Shown piece after piece: positions 36,259 through 46,193 of a DNA stretch of 64,000 bases; position 1 is the stretch's first letter; each line of letters begins with the position of its first letter. The DNA comes from Stenotrophomonas sp. 169. GTDB lineage: Bacteria > Pseudomonadota > Gammaproteobacteria > Xanthomonadales > Xanthomonadaceae. The notes under the pieces are model-generated. The model saw only the letters and a program-made list of their open reading frames with translations, did not search any database and was not told the origin of the DNA. Location of the stretch: assembly GCF_014621775.1 (NCBI RefSeq), contig NZ_CP061204.1, positions 2,748,501-2,812,500 of the forward strand, in the 5' to 3' direction. The position numbers and the translations under genes are program-made.

Positions 36259-37391
36259 GAGCTCAGCACCACGCCGTCGTTGTCGCGCCAGTGCACCCAC
36301 ACGGCGTCGCCCCAGGTCAGGCCATCGCTGGCCCAGCGCTGCGAATTGGCGAAGTTCGCCATGACCGTGGCGCCGCTCGGCAGGCGCACGTGATAGACCG
36401 AGTGGCTGCCGAAGTAAGCAATATCTTCGATCACGCCCTGCGCCTTGTTGACGTGCCCCTCCGGCTCTTCCTTGCCGATCATGATTTTCTCTGGACGCAC
36501 CGCGTAGGCCACGGACTGGCCTTCGTAACCGGTGATGCCGTGTCCAATGTAGATCGGCGCCGGGAACGCCGAGGTGCGCACGGTGGCATGTTCCGGCAGG
36601 TCCTCGTCGATCACCCCTTCGAACGAATTCACCGAGCCGATGAAGCTGGCCACGAACCGATTGGCCGGCTGTTCGTAGACCTCATCCGGCTTGCCCACCT
36701 GCTGGATCCAGCCGGCATCCATGACCGCAATGCGGGTGGCCATGGTCATTGCTTCTTCCTGATCATGTGTGACCATCACGCAGGTCACTCCGGAGGTTTC
36801 GATGATGTTCACCAGCTCCAGCTGCATCTGCGAGCGCAGCTTCTTGTCCAGCGCGCCCATCGGCTCGTCCAGCAGCAGCAGTTTCGGGCCCTTGGCCAAC
36901 GACCGCGCCAACGCAACGCGCTGCTGCTGGCCACCGGACAACTGATGGGGACGGCGCTTGGCCAACTGGGACATCTGCACCAGCTCCAGCATCTCGCCCA
37001 CCCGCCGGCGGATCGCATCGCTGGCCATGCCGTCCTGCTTCAGGCCGAAGGCGATGTTCTGCTCCACGCTCATATGCGGAAACAGCGCATACGACTGGAA
37101 CATCATGTTGACCGGCCGCTTGTACGGCGGCAGCGCGTCCAGGCGCTGCCCATCGACGACGATGCTGCCCTTGGTCGGGGTTTCAAAGCCGCCCAGGCAG
37201 CGCAGCAGGGTCGATTTGCCACTGCCTGACCCGCCGAGCAGCGCGAAGATCTCGCCCTTGCGCACATCCAGGTTGACGTCGTCCACGGCCACGAAGCCAT
37301 CGAATTCCTTGCGCAGGTCACGGACGGACAGGTAGCCGGGCTCTCCGTGGGCATCGACGGCGGCGGCTTCCGGCTGGGCAACAACGGACAT
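36255..37391 (-). CDS. potG: Polyamine ABC transporter ATPase PotG
   Basis: 378 residues. Walker A GGSGSGKST near 54, Q-loop QSYALFPHMSVEQ, signature LSGGQQQR near 151, Walker B LLLLDEP near 173, H-loop VTHDQEE. The C-terminal TOBE region (about 300-378) carries AYAVRPEKIMIG. First gene of potGHI; potF lies 4.6 kb away behind a three-gene efflux pump instead of beside it as in E. coli potFGHI. Confidence 0.95.
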   Translation of the reverse strand: MSVVAQPEAAAVDAHGEPGYLSVRDLRKEFDGFVAVDDVNLDVRKGEIFALLGGSGSGKSTLLRCLGGFETPTKGSIVVDGQRLDALPPYKRPVNMMFQSYALFPHMSVEQNIAFGLKQDGMASDAIRRRVGEMLELVQMSQLAKRRPHQLSGGQQQRVALARSLAKGPKLLLLDEPMGALDKKLRSQMQLELVNIIETSGVTCVMVTHDQEEAMTMATRIAVMDAGWIQQVGKPDEVYEQPANRFVASFIGSVNSFEGVIDEDLPEHATVRTSAFPAPIYIGHGITGYEGQSVAYAVRPEKIMIGKEEPEGHVNKAQGVIEDIAYFGSHSVYHVRLPSGATVMANFANSQRWASDGLTWGDAVWVHWRDNDGVVLSS

Positions 37392-37566
37392 GGGGGGCTC
37401 CGACGGCGGTCAAGGGGATGGCGGCGCCATTCTAACGGCGGTGGTGCCGACGGGACATGACGGCAGCTGGCGCCTTGCGCCGATCACGTCTGCACTGCGG
37501 TCGCGCGTGCTGGGGGACGTCCACCGCGCCACGGTACGGCGGGCGATGCAGGCCGTCAGCCACAGC

Positions 37567-39114
37567 TCATCGCGACACCGCCGCTTCCGGCGCTTCCTGC
37601 CAGCCCAATCCGAGGCTCTTCTGCAGCGCCACGTAACGGACCAGCAGTTGCAGCTGCGCCTGGGCCAGCCCGTCCTGCGCATCGAGCTGCTGCCGTTGCA
37701 CGTCCAGCAGATCGATCTGCGACGCGGCACCGGCCTGCCTGCGCTGCTGCATCAACCGGTCGGCACGCGTGGCCGACGCTTCGGCACGGGTGGTCGCCTG
37801 CACCTGCTGGCGCGCGGCACCGAATCGCGCCAGCGCGGTGTTGGCATCCTGCAGCGCGGCCAGCACGGTGCCTTCATAGGCCGCCATGCGTGCGTCGTTG
37901 CCTGCCCGCGCCTGCGCGACACGCGCCTTGTTGCGGCCGAAATCGAAGACAGACCAGCGCAGGAACGGGGCGACGATGGTGGCTGCCGAATCCGAGCCCA
38001 GATCGGACAGCGAACCCGCGCCGGCGCCGACCGTGCCCAGCAAGGTCACCTGCGGAAAATACGCTGTCAGCGCCTGGCCGATCTGCGCCGACGAAGCGGC
38101 CAGCTCGCGCTCCGCCTTGCGGATGTCCGGCCGCCGACGGATCAGGGCCGCCGCATCGTCCACGGCAATCCGCGCAGGCAACGCAGGCAGTTCCGCGCCC
38201 TGCCCCAACCGCCCGTCCAGCGCGCCGGGCTCGCGTCCCACCATGAGGGCCAGCACATCGCGGGCCTCATCGGCCTGCGCCCTCAACGGCGGGATGCGTG
38301 CCTGCTGCTGCTCGCGCTGCGCCTGCGCGCGCTCGACCTGCAGGTCGGAATCGGCGCCGCGCTCGCGCCGTTGCCGTGACAGCCGCAACGCCTCATCCGC
38401 TGCCCGCAGGTTGTCCTCCGCCAGCGCGATCCGTTGCTGGCTGCTGCGGTAGCTCAGATAGACCTGGGTGAGTTCGGCGGCAAGCTGCACCTGCGCATCG
38501 GCCAACGCCGCCGCATCGGCGCCGGCCTCGGCGGCCGCCTGCTCGGCAGCGCGCCGGCGCCGGCCGAACAGGTCCAGCTCCCAGCTTGCATCGAAGCCGA
38601 CCACGTACAGTTCGGTGTCCAGGTCGACATCGGCGAACTGCTGGCGCAACTGCGCGGCCTCCTGCGGCCGGCCGTTGGCCTCGGCGACCTGGGCCACGTT
38701 CTCGCCCAGGCCCCGCACGCTGTCGTTCAGCGAATCCGGAGCCTGCACGTTCGCGTAGCCAGCGGCAGCGCCCACGCTCGGCAGCTGCTCGGCACGTCGC
38801 TGACGCTGCAGCGCGCGCGATGCCACCACCTTGGCCTGCGCCGCACGCAGATTGGGGCTGCTGCGCAACGCCTCGTCCACCAGTTCATCCAGCAAGGGAT
38901 CGCGCAGCTCACGCCACCACTGGCTGGGCGGGGATGCCGCCACCACGCCGGCCTGGTCGGCCCGCGGCAGCGTTGCCTGCGCGGTCGCCGTGCCGGCCAC
39001 GTCCGGTCGCGTGTAATCCGGCCCCAGCATGCAGCCGGCGAGCAGCAACGGCAGCAGCGCGAAAGACAGTGGGCGCAGCCGTGCAGCAGATGGGAAGGAA
39101 TTCAATGGGGTCAT
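37567..39114 (-). CDS. Outer-membrane efflux lipoprotein (NodT/OprM type)
   Basis: 515 residues. Lipobox LLAGC (Cys near 28) begins a TolC-family channel with MLGPDYTRPDV and two repeats of the OEP domain (about 60-250 and 300-480), long coiled-coil-rich helices with RADRLMQQRRQAGAASQIDLLDVQRQ near the C-terminus. Overlaps the MFS gene by one base (stop and start share 39114). Forms the outer-membrane exit of the pump. Confidence 0.92.
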   Translation of the reverse strand: MTPLNSFPSAARLRPLSFALLPLLLAGCMLGPDYTRPDVAGTATAQATLPRADQAGVVAASPPSQWWRELRDPLLDELVDEALRSSPNLRAAQAKVVASRALQRQRRAEQLPSVGAAAGYANVQAPDSLNDSVRGLGENVAQVAEANGRPQEAAQLRQQFADVDLDTELYVVGFDASWELDLFGRRRRAAEQAAAEAGADAAALADAQVQLAAELTQVYLSYRSSQQRIALAEDNLRAADEALRLSRQRRERGADSDLQVERAQAQREQQQARIPPLRAQADEARDVLALMVGREPGALDGRLGQGAELPALPARIAVDDAAALIRRRPDIRKAERELAASSAQIGQALTAYFPQVTLLGTVGAGAGSLSDLGSDSAATIVAPFLRWSVFDFGRNKARVAQARAGNDARMAAYEGTVLAALQDANTALARFGAARQQVQATTRAEASATRADRLMQQRRQAGAASQIDLLDVQRQQLDAQDGLAQAQLQLLVRYVALQKSLGLGWQEAPEAAVSR

Positions 39115-40676
39115 CAGTGCATCGCCAGGGGAACGCCCTTCGGCAAGGGCTTGAGCAGGAAGACCAGTGGCAGCGTCGCCACCACGATCAGGCCGAAAAT
39201 CCAGAACAGGTCGTTGTAGGCCATCACCATCGCCTGCATCTGCACGGTCTGCGCCAGCACGGCCATGCCCTGCATCGGGTCACCCAGCTGCTGGCCGTAA
39301 GCACCCAGTGCATCCTGGGCTACCTGCGAATTGGCCGTGATACTGCTGCCGATGGCATCCACGTGCAGGGTGGTCCGGCGGTCCTGGAACGTCGAAATGA
39401 TGGCCAGGCCGATCGACCCGCCCATGTTGCGGGCGGCGTTGAACAGGCCGGAGGCATCGCTGGTGAACTCGCGGGGTACCGAGGTGATGGCCGCCTGGTT
39501 GAGCGCCATCATGGCCAGCGCCAGGCCGCAGCCCTGCAGCAGTTGCCCCAGCACGAAGTGCGGGCCGATGCTGTCCGGCGTCAGCCCCAGGTTGACGAAG
39601 CACGCCGCGGCGAAGCACAGCATGCCGCCGAACACCATGATCCGCACATCCACCGTTTCCAGCATCTTCGGCATCAGCGGCATCAGCAGGATGGTCGGCA
39701 GGCCCGCCAACAGCAGCACGTAGCCGGCCTGCTCGGTGTTGTAGCCGGCGATGATCGCCAGGAACTGCGGGATCATGTACATCACCCCGAACAGGATCAT
39801 GCCCACCGCCATCACCATCACGAACACCGCGCCGAAGCTGCGGGTGAACAGGATTTTCAGGTGGATCACCGGTTCTTTGCTGGTGAACTGGGACAGCGCC
39901 AGCAAGGCGAACCCGGTCAGCGAAACCAGGCTCAGGATGATGATCAGCGTGGATTCGAACCAACGCTCGCGCTGCCCGTCCTCCAGTACCACCGTCAATG
40001 CGGACAACCCCGCCGTCATACCGATGATGCCCAGCCAGTCGGCACGCAGCAGGCCCCACCAGTTGGATTTTTCATGCGGCAGGCCAAGCAGCAGCAGCGC
40101 GACCAAGCCGGCGCAGATCGGCACGTTGATGAAGAAGGCATAGTGCCAGCTCACGTTTTCCGTCAGCCAGCCGCCCAGCAGCGGACCAATGACCGGCCCG
40201 AGGATCACCGTCATGCCGAACAACGCGGTGCCCAGCGGCTGCTGTTTGGGAGGCAGGCGCGTACCGACGATGGTCAGCGCAGTGGGGATCAGCGCACCAC
40301 CGGCGAAGCCCTGGCCGATGCGTCCCACGATCATCATGGGCAGGGTATCGGCGAAGCCACACATCACGGAAAACGCGGTGAACAAGGTGGCGCAGATCAG
40401 CAGGAAGGTGCGCAGCCCCAGCGTCCGCACGAACCAGCCGGTCAGCGGGATCATCACGATCTCCGACACCAGGAAGGCGGTGGAGATCCACGTGCCTTCG
40501 GTGCCGCTGGCGCCGACTTCGCCCTGGATGGTTGGCAGCGCCGCGTTTACGATGGAAATGTCCAGCGTCGCCATGAACGAGCCGATGGTGCCAGCGGCCA
40601 CCGCCAGCCACGCGCCCGCGTCGGCCTTCTGCGGCGACGCGTCGGCCGGCCCTGCACTGGCCGCGCTGCTGCTCAT
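39114..40676 (-). CDS. EmrB/QacA-type MFS drug exporter
   Basis: 520 residues with 14 predicted helices, DHA2 family. Motif A-like GRIGQGFAGGALIP near 118 and motif C-like GMTVILGPVIGPLLGGWLT near 148. The first helix contains the DHA2 motif LDISIVNAALP. Overlaps the membrane-fusion gene (stop of emrA-like at 40673). Exports hydrophobic compounds in a tripartite pump with the genes on either side. Confidence 0.93.
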   Translation of the reverse strand: MSSSAASAGPADASPQKADAGAWLAVAAGTIGSFMATLDISIVNAALPTIQGEVGASGTEGTWISTAFLVSEIVMIPLTGWFVRTLGLRTFLLICATLFTAFSVMCGFADTLPMMIVGRIGQGFAGGALIPTALTIVGTRLPPKQQPLGTALFGMTVILGPVIGPLLGGWLTENVSWHYAFFINVPICAGLVALLLLGLPHEKSNWWGLLRADWLGIIGMTAGLSALTVVLEDGQRERWFESTLIIILSLVSLTGFALLALSQFTSKEPVIHLKILFTRSFGAVFVMVMAVGMILFGVMYMIPQFLAIIAGYNTEQAGYVLLLAGLPTILLMPLMPKMLETVDVRIMVFGGMLCFAAACFVNLGLTPDSIGPHFVLGQLLQGCGLALAMMALNQAAITSVPREFTSDASGLFNAARNMGGSIGLAIISTFQDRRTTLHVDAIGSSITANSQVAQDALGAYGQQLGDPMQGMAVLAQTVQMQAMVMAYNDLFWIFGLIVVATLPLVFLLKPLPKGVPLAMH

Positions 40677-41848
40677 CGGTCCTTGCCGGCCTCGGCTTCG
40701 TCCCGGGTGCGCTCACGCGCGCCCTTGTTGCCCCGCGTATCCACGGTGACATCCACCGACATCCCCGGCACCAGCACCTGGCGTGCCTCGGTGCCTGCAT
40801 CCACTTTGATACGCACCGGCACGCGCTGCACCACCTTGGTGAAGTTGCCGGTCGCGTTCTGCGGTGGCAACAGCGCGAACTGCGATCCGGTGCCCGGCGA
40901 GATGCTTTCTACCGTGCCGTGCAGATCCACGCCGGGCAGCGCGTCGACCTTGATGGTCGCGGGCTGGCCGGGGCGCATCAGGCCCACTTGGGTTTCCTTG
41001 AAATTGGCCGCGATGTACAGCGATGCCACCGGCACCACGGTCATCGTGCGGGTACCGGCGGCGACGAACTGGCCGACCTGCACCGTCTTGTTGCCGATGC
41101 GGCCGTCGATGCGCGCGCGCAGCTCCGTGTCTTCAAACGCGACCGCGGCCTGCGCGGCATCGGCCTGCGCTTGCTTCAACCCGGCCTGGGCCTGCTCCAG
41201 CTGCGCCTGACTGGCCTGGATCTGGCTCTGCGCGCCGGTGATCTGCGCCTGCGCCGCGTCGTACTGCGCCTGCGCCCGCTGCAGGTCATGGCGCAGGCTT
41301 TCCACGTGTTCGTGCGTATCGGCACCGCTGGCAGCCAACGGCGCGAACCGGGCCACTTCGGCCTTGGCGAAACGCAGCGTAGCAGCGGCGGCGACGGACT
41401 GGGTGCGTGCCTGTATCAAGCTGGCCTGCTGGCCCTGCACACCCGCGGTCGCCGCGGCAATGTCGGCCTGGCGCACGGCGATGACCGCTTCGGCCTGGTC
41501 CAGCGTGGCGCGATAGGTACGCGGGTCGATGCGTAGCAGGGGCTCACCGGCCTTCACCTGTTGGTTGTCCTGCACCAGCACTTCGGTCACATACCCGTTG
41601 ATGCGCGGCGCCACGGCGACCGCGTCCGCCTGCAGATACGCGTTGTTGGTGTCCTGCAGGTACCGCCCGATCAGCAGGTGGTAGAACAGCCAGATGACCA
41701 GCACGGCGAGCACCACATTGACGCCGATGATCAGCGCCCAGCGCACTTTGGGATTCTTCAGCGGCGAGGGTTTCTTTTCTTCCGCCTCATGGTCGGGCGG
41801 GTCCTGCTGCGCGGGCGCATCGTCGTGCCGGCTGGGCTGTTCGCTCAT
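40673..41848 (-). CDS. EmrA/HlyD-type membrane-fusion protein
   Basis: 391 residues. Short cytoplasmic Pro-rich N-terminus, one membrane helix (WALIIGVNVVLAVLVIWLFY, about 37-56), barrel-sandwich hybrid halves (VAVAPRINGYVTEVLVQDNQQVKAGEPLLRIDP and TELRARIDGRIGNKTVQVGQFVAAGTRTMTVVP) around a Gln/Ala-rich coiled coil (about 115-240). First gene of the efflux operon; no regulator gene is adjacent. Differs in order from the emrRCAB operon described in S. maltophilia. Confidence 0.92.
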   Translation of the reverse strand: MSEQPSRHDDAPAQQDPPDHEAEEKKPSPLKNPKVRWALIIGVNVVLAVLVIWLFYHLLIGRYLQDTNNAYLQADAVAVAPRINGYVTEVLVQDNQQVKAGEPLLRIDPRTYRATLDQAEAVIAVRQADIAAATAGVQGQQASLIQARTQSVAAAATLRFAKAEVARFAPLAASGADTHEHVESLRHDLQRAQAQYDAAQAQITGAQSQIQASQAQLEQAQAGLKQAQADAAQAAVAFEDTELRARIDGRIGNKTVQVGQFVAAGTRTMTVVPVASLYIAANFKETQVGLMRPGQPATIKVDALPGVDLHGTVESISPGTGSQFALLPPQNATGNFTKVVQRVPVRIKVDAGTEARQVLVPGMSVDVTVDTRGNKGARERTRDEAEAGKDR

Positions 41849-41991
41849 CGTCTGGTCGCGGGGGTGGTCAGGTCCATACGCGACGGTAGGGGAAGCGATG
41901 CACAGAAAACGTGAAGTGCCGGGCCGAGCACATGCCGTTGAAACGGATCCCTTCCACCGAGGGGAAGGGATTCGTGTGCAGGGCTGCCGGG

Positions 41992-42015
41992 CCGCCGAGC
42001 GTCGCTCGGCGCTAC
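41992..42015 (-). repeat. GTAG/SMAG-type REP, inverted single copy
   Basis: Stem CCGAGCgtcGCTCGG ending GCTAC at 42015, just downstream of the potF stop and upstream of the efflux operon start. Confidence 0.85.
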
Positions 42016-42022
42016 CGATGAC

Positions 42023-43138
42023 TCAACGGCCGGTTTTGATTTCCGTCCACAAGCGGGTGTAGAGCTTGTCGGTTTCCGGCGTATTGATCGAGTAGGTGAA
42101 CATCTTTTCCGCAACGTCCGCCGGCGGATAGATGGTCGGATCGGTGCGGATCGCTTCATCGACCAGCGCGGTGGCATCGGTCACCGGATTGGCGTAGTGG
42201 ATGAAGTTGGTGTTGGCCGCCGCGACCTTCGGTTCCAGCAGGTAATTGATGAAGGCGTAGGCTGCCTCGGGGTGCTTGGCATCCTTCGGGATCGCCAGCA
42301 TGTCGAACCACTGCGGCGCGCCTTCGCGCGGAATCGAGTACGCCACGTGGACGCCGTTGGCCGCTTCCTCGGCACGATCACGCGCCTGGATGATGTCGCC
42401 CGACCAGCCCACCACCAGGCAGGTGCCGCCGTTGGCCAGCGACCCCACGTACTGCGACGAGTGGAAGTTCTGCACGTACGGGCGGATCGATTTCAGCAGT
42501 TCGGCCGCTTTCTGGATGTCGGCCGGGTTGTTGCTGTGCGGGTCCAGCCCCAGGTAATGCATCGCCACCGGGATCATGTCGGCGGGCGTGTCCAGGAGGG
42601 TCACGCCGCAGTCCTTCATCTTGGCGATGTTCTCCGGCTTGAAGATCAGGTCCCAACTGTTGGCGATGTCGGCGCTGCCGCCGAAGCGCTCCTTCACCAT
42701 GTCCACGTTGTAGCCGATGCCGGTGGTGCCGATCATGTACGGCACGCCGTACTTGTTGTCCGGATCCTGGGTGGCGATGCGCTCCATCACCTTCGGGTCC
42801 AGCTTGGCCAGGTTCGGGATCTTCGCCTTGTCCAGCGGCAGGAACACGCCGGCCTGGATCTGCCGGCCGAAGAAATTCAGTGTCGGCACCACCACGTCGT
42901 AGCCACTGTTGCCGGCCAGAAGCTTGGTCTCGACCATCTCGTCACTGTCGAACACATCGTAGGTGACCTTGATCCCGCTCTGCTTCTCGAAATCCGGGAT
43001 CGTGTTTTCGGCGATGTAATCGCTGTAGTTGTAGACGTTCAGGACCTTGCTGTCCTGCGTGCTTCCCGCGCCATCGCCGCCGCCACAGGCAGCAAGCAGG
43101 GCAACGGACAGACCGAGCGTGAGGGTACGCAGCTTCAT
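42023..43138 (-). CDS. potF: Polyamine-binding periplasmic lipoprotein PotF
   Basis: 371 residues from the ATG at 43138. Lipobox LLAAC (Cys near 18), then SBP domain with KVLNVYNYSDYIAENTIPDFEK (typical PotF opening), DVVVPTLNFFGRQIQAG, PYMIGTTGIGYN and VVGWSGDIIQARDRA. Putrescine contacts in PotF come from Trp and Asp residues; WSGDI and an IIF-type core are present but I cannot assign substrate specificity from sequence. Supplies the PotGHI importer. Confidence 0.94.
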   Translation of the reverse strand: MKLRTLTLGLSVALLAACGGGDGAGSTQDSKVLNVYNYSDYIAENTIPDFEKQSGIKVTYDVFDSDEMVETKLLAGNSGYDVVVPTLNFFGRQIQAGVFLPLDKAKIPNLAKLDPKVMERIATQDPDNKYGVPYMIGTTGIGYNVDMVKERFGGSADIANSWDLIFKPENIAKMKDCGVTLLDTPADMIPVAMHYLGLDPHSNNPADIQKAAELLKSIRPYVQNFHSSQYVGSLANGGTCLVVGWSGDIIQARDRAEEAANGVHVAYSIPREGAPQWFDMLAIPKDAKHPEAAYAFINYLLEPKVAAANTNFIHYANPVTDATALVDEAIRTDPTIYPPADVAEKMFTYSINTPETDKLYTRLWTEIKTGR

Positions 43139-43305
43139 GGGAGGGGGCTCCAGAAAAGGGTGGGGGCCGATTCCGGCCAACAGACGGACCCAGCCTAACG
43201 CCCGGACGCCGGATCATCCAGTGACGCACGGGTGACGGATTGGCGACGGCGCCTTGGGCGGCCCGGTGATACGTCCGGTGGCCCCACCGAATAAAACCGG
43301 AATCG

Positions 43306-43898
43306 GTAGCGCCGAGCTATGCTCGGCGAGCGCGCAGCGCGGCCTGTGGCAGGCATCGCGGTGCCGGACGGATTCCGCCGAGCGTGGCTCGGCGCTACAA
43401 CGGGGATGCTGCCGGCACGGTAGCGCCGAGCCCTGCTCGGCGAGCGCGCAGCGCGGCCTGTGGCAGGCATCGCGGTGCCGGACGGATTCCGCCGAGCGTG
43501 GCTCGGCGCTACAACGGGGATGCTGCCGGCACGGTAGCGCCGAGCCATGCTCGGCGAGAGCGCAGCGCGGCCTGTAGCAGGCATCGCGGTGCCGGACGGA
43601 TTCCGCCGAGCGTGGCTCGGCGCTACAACGGGGATGCTGCCGGCACGGTAGCGCCGAGCCCTGCTCGGCGAGCGCGCAGCGCGGCCTGTGTCAGGCATCG
43701 CGGTGCCGGACGGATTCCGCCGAGCGTGGTTCGGCGCTACAACGGGGATGCTGCCGGCACGGTCGCGCCGAGCCATGCTCGGCGAGCGCGCAGCGCGGCC
43801 TGTGTCAGACATCGCGGTGCCGGACGGAGTCCGCCGAGCGTGGCTCGGCGCTACAACGGAATGCTGCCCGCACGGTAGCGCCGAGCCGTGCTCGGCGG
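43306..43898 (+). repeat. REP array, 114-bp period, five units plus a half
   Basis: Heads at 43306, 43420, 43534, 43648, 43762 (GTCG variant) and 43875 (half unit). Each unit is a 93-bp forward/inverted REP dimer (stems CCGAGCyxxGCTCGG and CCGAGCgtgGCTCGG) plus a 21-bp spacer AACGGGGATGCTGCCGGCACG. The forward REP uses the GCTCGG stem, unlike the array at 18.5 kb. Fills the 800-bp gap between potF and puuA. Confidence 0.95.
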
Positions 43899-43941
43899 GA
43901 CGTGTCCGGAGCACGGGACACCGAGCGTCCGCGATCAATGT

Positions 43942-45339
43942 CTAGACATTCAGCAGCAGGAACTCACGTTCCCACGAGCTGATCACCCGGAAGAACGTCT
44001 CGTATTCCTTCCGCTTCACCGAGATGTAGGCCTTGCAGAATCGCTCGCCCAACAGCGCCTGCAGCTCACTGCAGCGTTCCAGCCCGTCCAGCGCCTCACC
44101 CAGCGACCGTGGCAGGTTGTAGCCCAGCTCCTTGGCACTGCCACTGACCGGGGCATCCGGCGCCAGCTGGCCGCGCAGCCCCAGCAGCCCACAGGCCAGC
44201 GTCGCCGCCATCGCCAGGTAGGGATTGGCATCGGAACCGGCGAACCGACTCTCCACCCGCATGTTGTCCGGCGTATCCATCGGCACCCGCAGGCCGCAGG
44301 TGCGGTTGTCGAACCCCCAGTGCACGTTGCTCGGCGAGACCTCGCCAAACACCAGGCGCCGGTAGGAGTTCACGTTCGGCGCGAAGAACGCCATCGCCTG
44401 CGGGGCGAACTTCTGCAGCCCGCCCAGGTAATGACCGAACACCGGACTGAACTCGCCCTCGGCATTGCCTTCGCCGGCAAACACGTTGCTGCCATCACTG
44501 CGACGGAGCAGGCTCTGGTGGATGTGCATCGCACTGCCCGGCTCGTTTTCCATCGGCTTGGCCAGGAACGTGGCATACACCCCGTGGCGCATCGCCGCCT
44601 CGCGCATGGTGCGCTTGAACAGGAAGACCTGGTCGGCCAGGTTCATCGCATCGGCGTGGGTGAAATTGACTTCCAGCTGCGCTGCACCGGACTCATGGAT
44701 CAGCGTATCCACGTCCAGCTTCATCGCATCCGCGTAGTCATACATCAGGTCCAGGATCGGATCGAACTCGTTTACCGCATCGATGGAGTACGACTGCCGT
44801 GCTGTTTCCGGCCGTCCTGAACGGCCCGCCGGCGGCAGCAGCGGAAAATCCGGATCGGTGTTCTTCTGCACCAGGAAGAACTCCAGCTCCGGTGCGACGA
44901 CCGGTCGCAGGCCGAGTTCTTCGTACGCATCCAGCACCCGGCGCAACACATTGCGCGGGGCCAGCTCATGCGGCTTGCCGTCCTTGGTGTAGCAGTCGTG
45001 GATGATCTGCGCGGTCGGGTCGGTCGCCCACGGGACCACCCGCACGGTCTCGGGATCGGGCCGCAGCACCATGTCCGAATCCGACGGCGAGGTCAGCTCG
45101 TAATAGTCATCGGGGTAGTCGCCGGTCACCGTGGTGGCGAAGATACCCTCCGGCAACCGCGTGCCGTAATCGTGCGAGAACTTGTCCGCCGGGATGATCT
45201 TGCCGCGCGCGATGCCGGTGATGTCCGGCACCAGGCACTCCACCTCGGTGATGCGCCGCTCTTTCAACCAGCGCAGCAGGCTGCTTTCCTGTCCGTCGTC
45301 CACGGTCGGCGGTTTTCGCGAGCGGGTGTCCGTACTCAT
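43942..45339 (-). CDS. puuA: Gamma-glutamylputrescine synthetase PuuA
   Basis: 465 residues from the ATG at 45339. Glutamine-synthetase fold without the adenylylation loop: APELEFFLVQKNTDPDFPLLPPAG near 145, SGAAQLEVNFTHADAMNLADQ near 225, and HIHQSLLRRSDGSNVFAG with Glu and His metal ligands near 275. It ligates glutamate to putrescine, the first step of the glutamylated putrescine pathway. Overlaps the puuD stop (ATGA). Confidence 0.94.
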   Translation of the reverse strand: MSTDTRSRKPPTVDDGQESSLLRWLKERRITEVECLVPDITGIARGKIIPADKFSHDYGTRLPEGIFATTVTGDYPDDYYELTSPSDSDMVLRPDPETVRVVPWATDPTAQIIHDCYTKDGKPHELAPRNVLRRVLDAYEELGLRPVVAPELEFFLVQKNTDPDFPLLPPAGRSGRPETARQSYSIDAVNEFDPILDLMYDYADAMKLDVDTLIHESGAAQLEVNFTHADAMNLADQVFLFKRTMREAAMRHGVYATFLAKPMENEPGSAMHIHQSLLRRSDGSNVFAGEGNAEGEFSPVFGHYLGGLQKFAPQAMAFFAPNVNSYRRLVFGEVSPSNVHWGFDNRTCGLRVPMDTPDNMRVESRFAGSDANPYLAMAATLACGLLGLRGQLAPDAPVSGSAKELGYNLPRSLGEALDGLERCSELQALLGERFCKAYISVKRKEYETFFRVISSWEREFLLLNV

Positions 45340-46097
45340 GGGGAATCCTGTTGAAGTCGTTGACGCTGCCGACAAGCATCGCCGAATGCGCGGAACACAG
45401 CGTGATAGAAGGGATTGTGGGTCACCCGCCATTCGGGATGCCACTGCACGCCGAGCACGAAACCATGACGGGGACTGCGTGCTGCTTCGACCAGTCCATC
45501 ATCGGCGTGTGCCTCGGCCACCAAGCCGTCGGCCAGCACGGCGACGCCCTGCCCGTGCACGGAATTGACCACTGCCGAGCGGCTGCCGTGCCAATGCGAC
45601 AGCCAGCCACCGGCAACCAGTGAAATGCTGTGCGCGGGGCCATACTGCGACTCGGCGGACGCCGCAGAATCCTCGCGGTGGTCATGCAGACCCTCCACCC
45701 GGTGCAGCCTGGGATGCAGGCTGCCACCCAGCGCCACGTTGAGTTCCTGGAAACCACGACAGATCGCCAACACCGGCAGGTCGATGCGCAACGCATGCTC
45801 CAGCAGCGAAAACGCACCGGCGTCGCGCGCCGCATCATGCTGGTTGCCGGGCCAGGTCTGCCCGCCGGGGTAATGATGGGGTTCGATGTTGCTGACGGCA
45901 CCGGTCAGCAGCAGGCCGTGCAGCCGCCCGAGCCAGTCGCCGGCAGGCAGCGCGGGCTGCAGGGAGGGCAGCATCACCGGCGTCACCGCAGCGCCATCGA
46001 CCAGAGCGCGCACATGCTTCTCGCCGGCCATCAGGAAGCGGTGATGTCCCTGCAACGTGCTATCGGTCGGCAATCCCACAAGGGGAGGAAGGCGCAT
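45336..46097 (-). CDS. puuD: Gamma-glutamyl-GABA hydrolase PuuD
   Basis: 253 residues from the ATG at 46097, with GAGGA eight bases upstream. Class I glutamine-amidotransferase fold: nucleophile Cys in LAICRGFQELNVALGG (near 109) and catalytic His-Glu in VQWHPEWR (near 222). It releases GABA from gamma-glutamyl-GABA. Divergent from puuB with 96 bases between the starts. Confidence 0.93.
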   Translation of the reverse strand: MRLPPLVGLPTDSTLQGHHRFLMAGEKHVRALVDGAAVTPVMLPSLQPALPAGDWLGRLHGLLLTGAVSNIEPHHYPGGQTWPGNQHDAARDAGAFSLLEHALRIDLPVLAICRGFQELNVALGGSLHPRLHRVEGLHDHREDSAASAESQYGPAHSISLVAGGWLSHWHGSRSAVVNSVHGQGVAVLADGLVAEAHADDGLVEAARSPRHGFVLGVQWHPEWRVTHNPFYHAVFRAFGDACRQRQRLQQDSP

Positions 46098-46193
46098 CTG
46101 CAAGTCCTCGGCGCTGACGACACGGTAGCGCCGCATGATGACGCCAGCAAGCGCGGCATAGTCACACCATTGCCGCGTCATCTGCGCCAGACT

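Noticed and set aside
43254..43945. Long repetitive Arg/Ala-rich frames over the 114-bp array
   Set aside because: Same reason: translation of tandem REP units, without start signals or family match.
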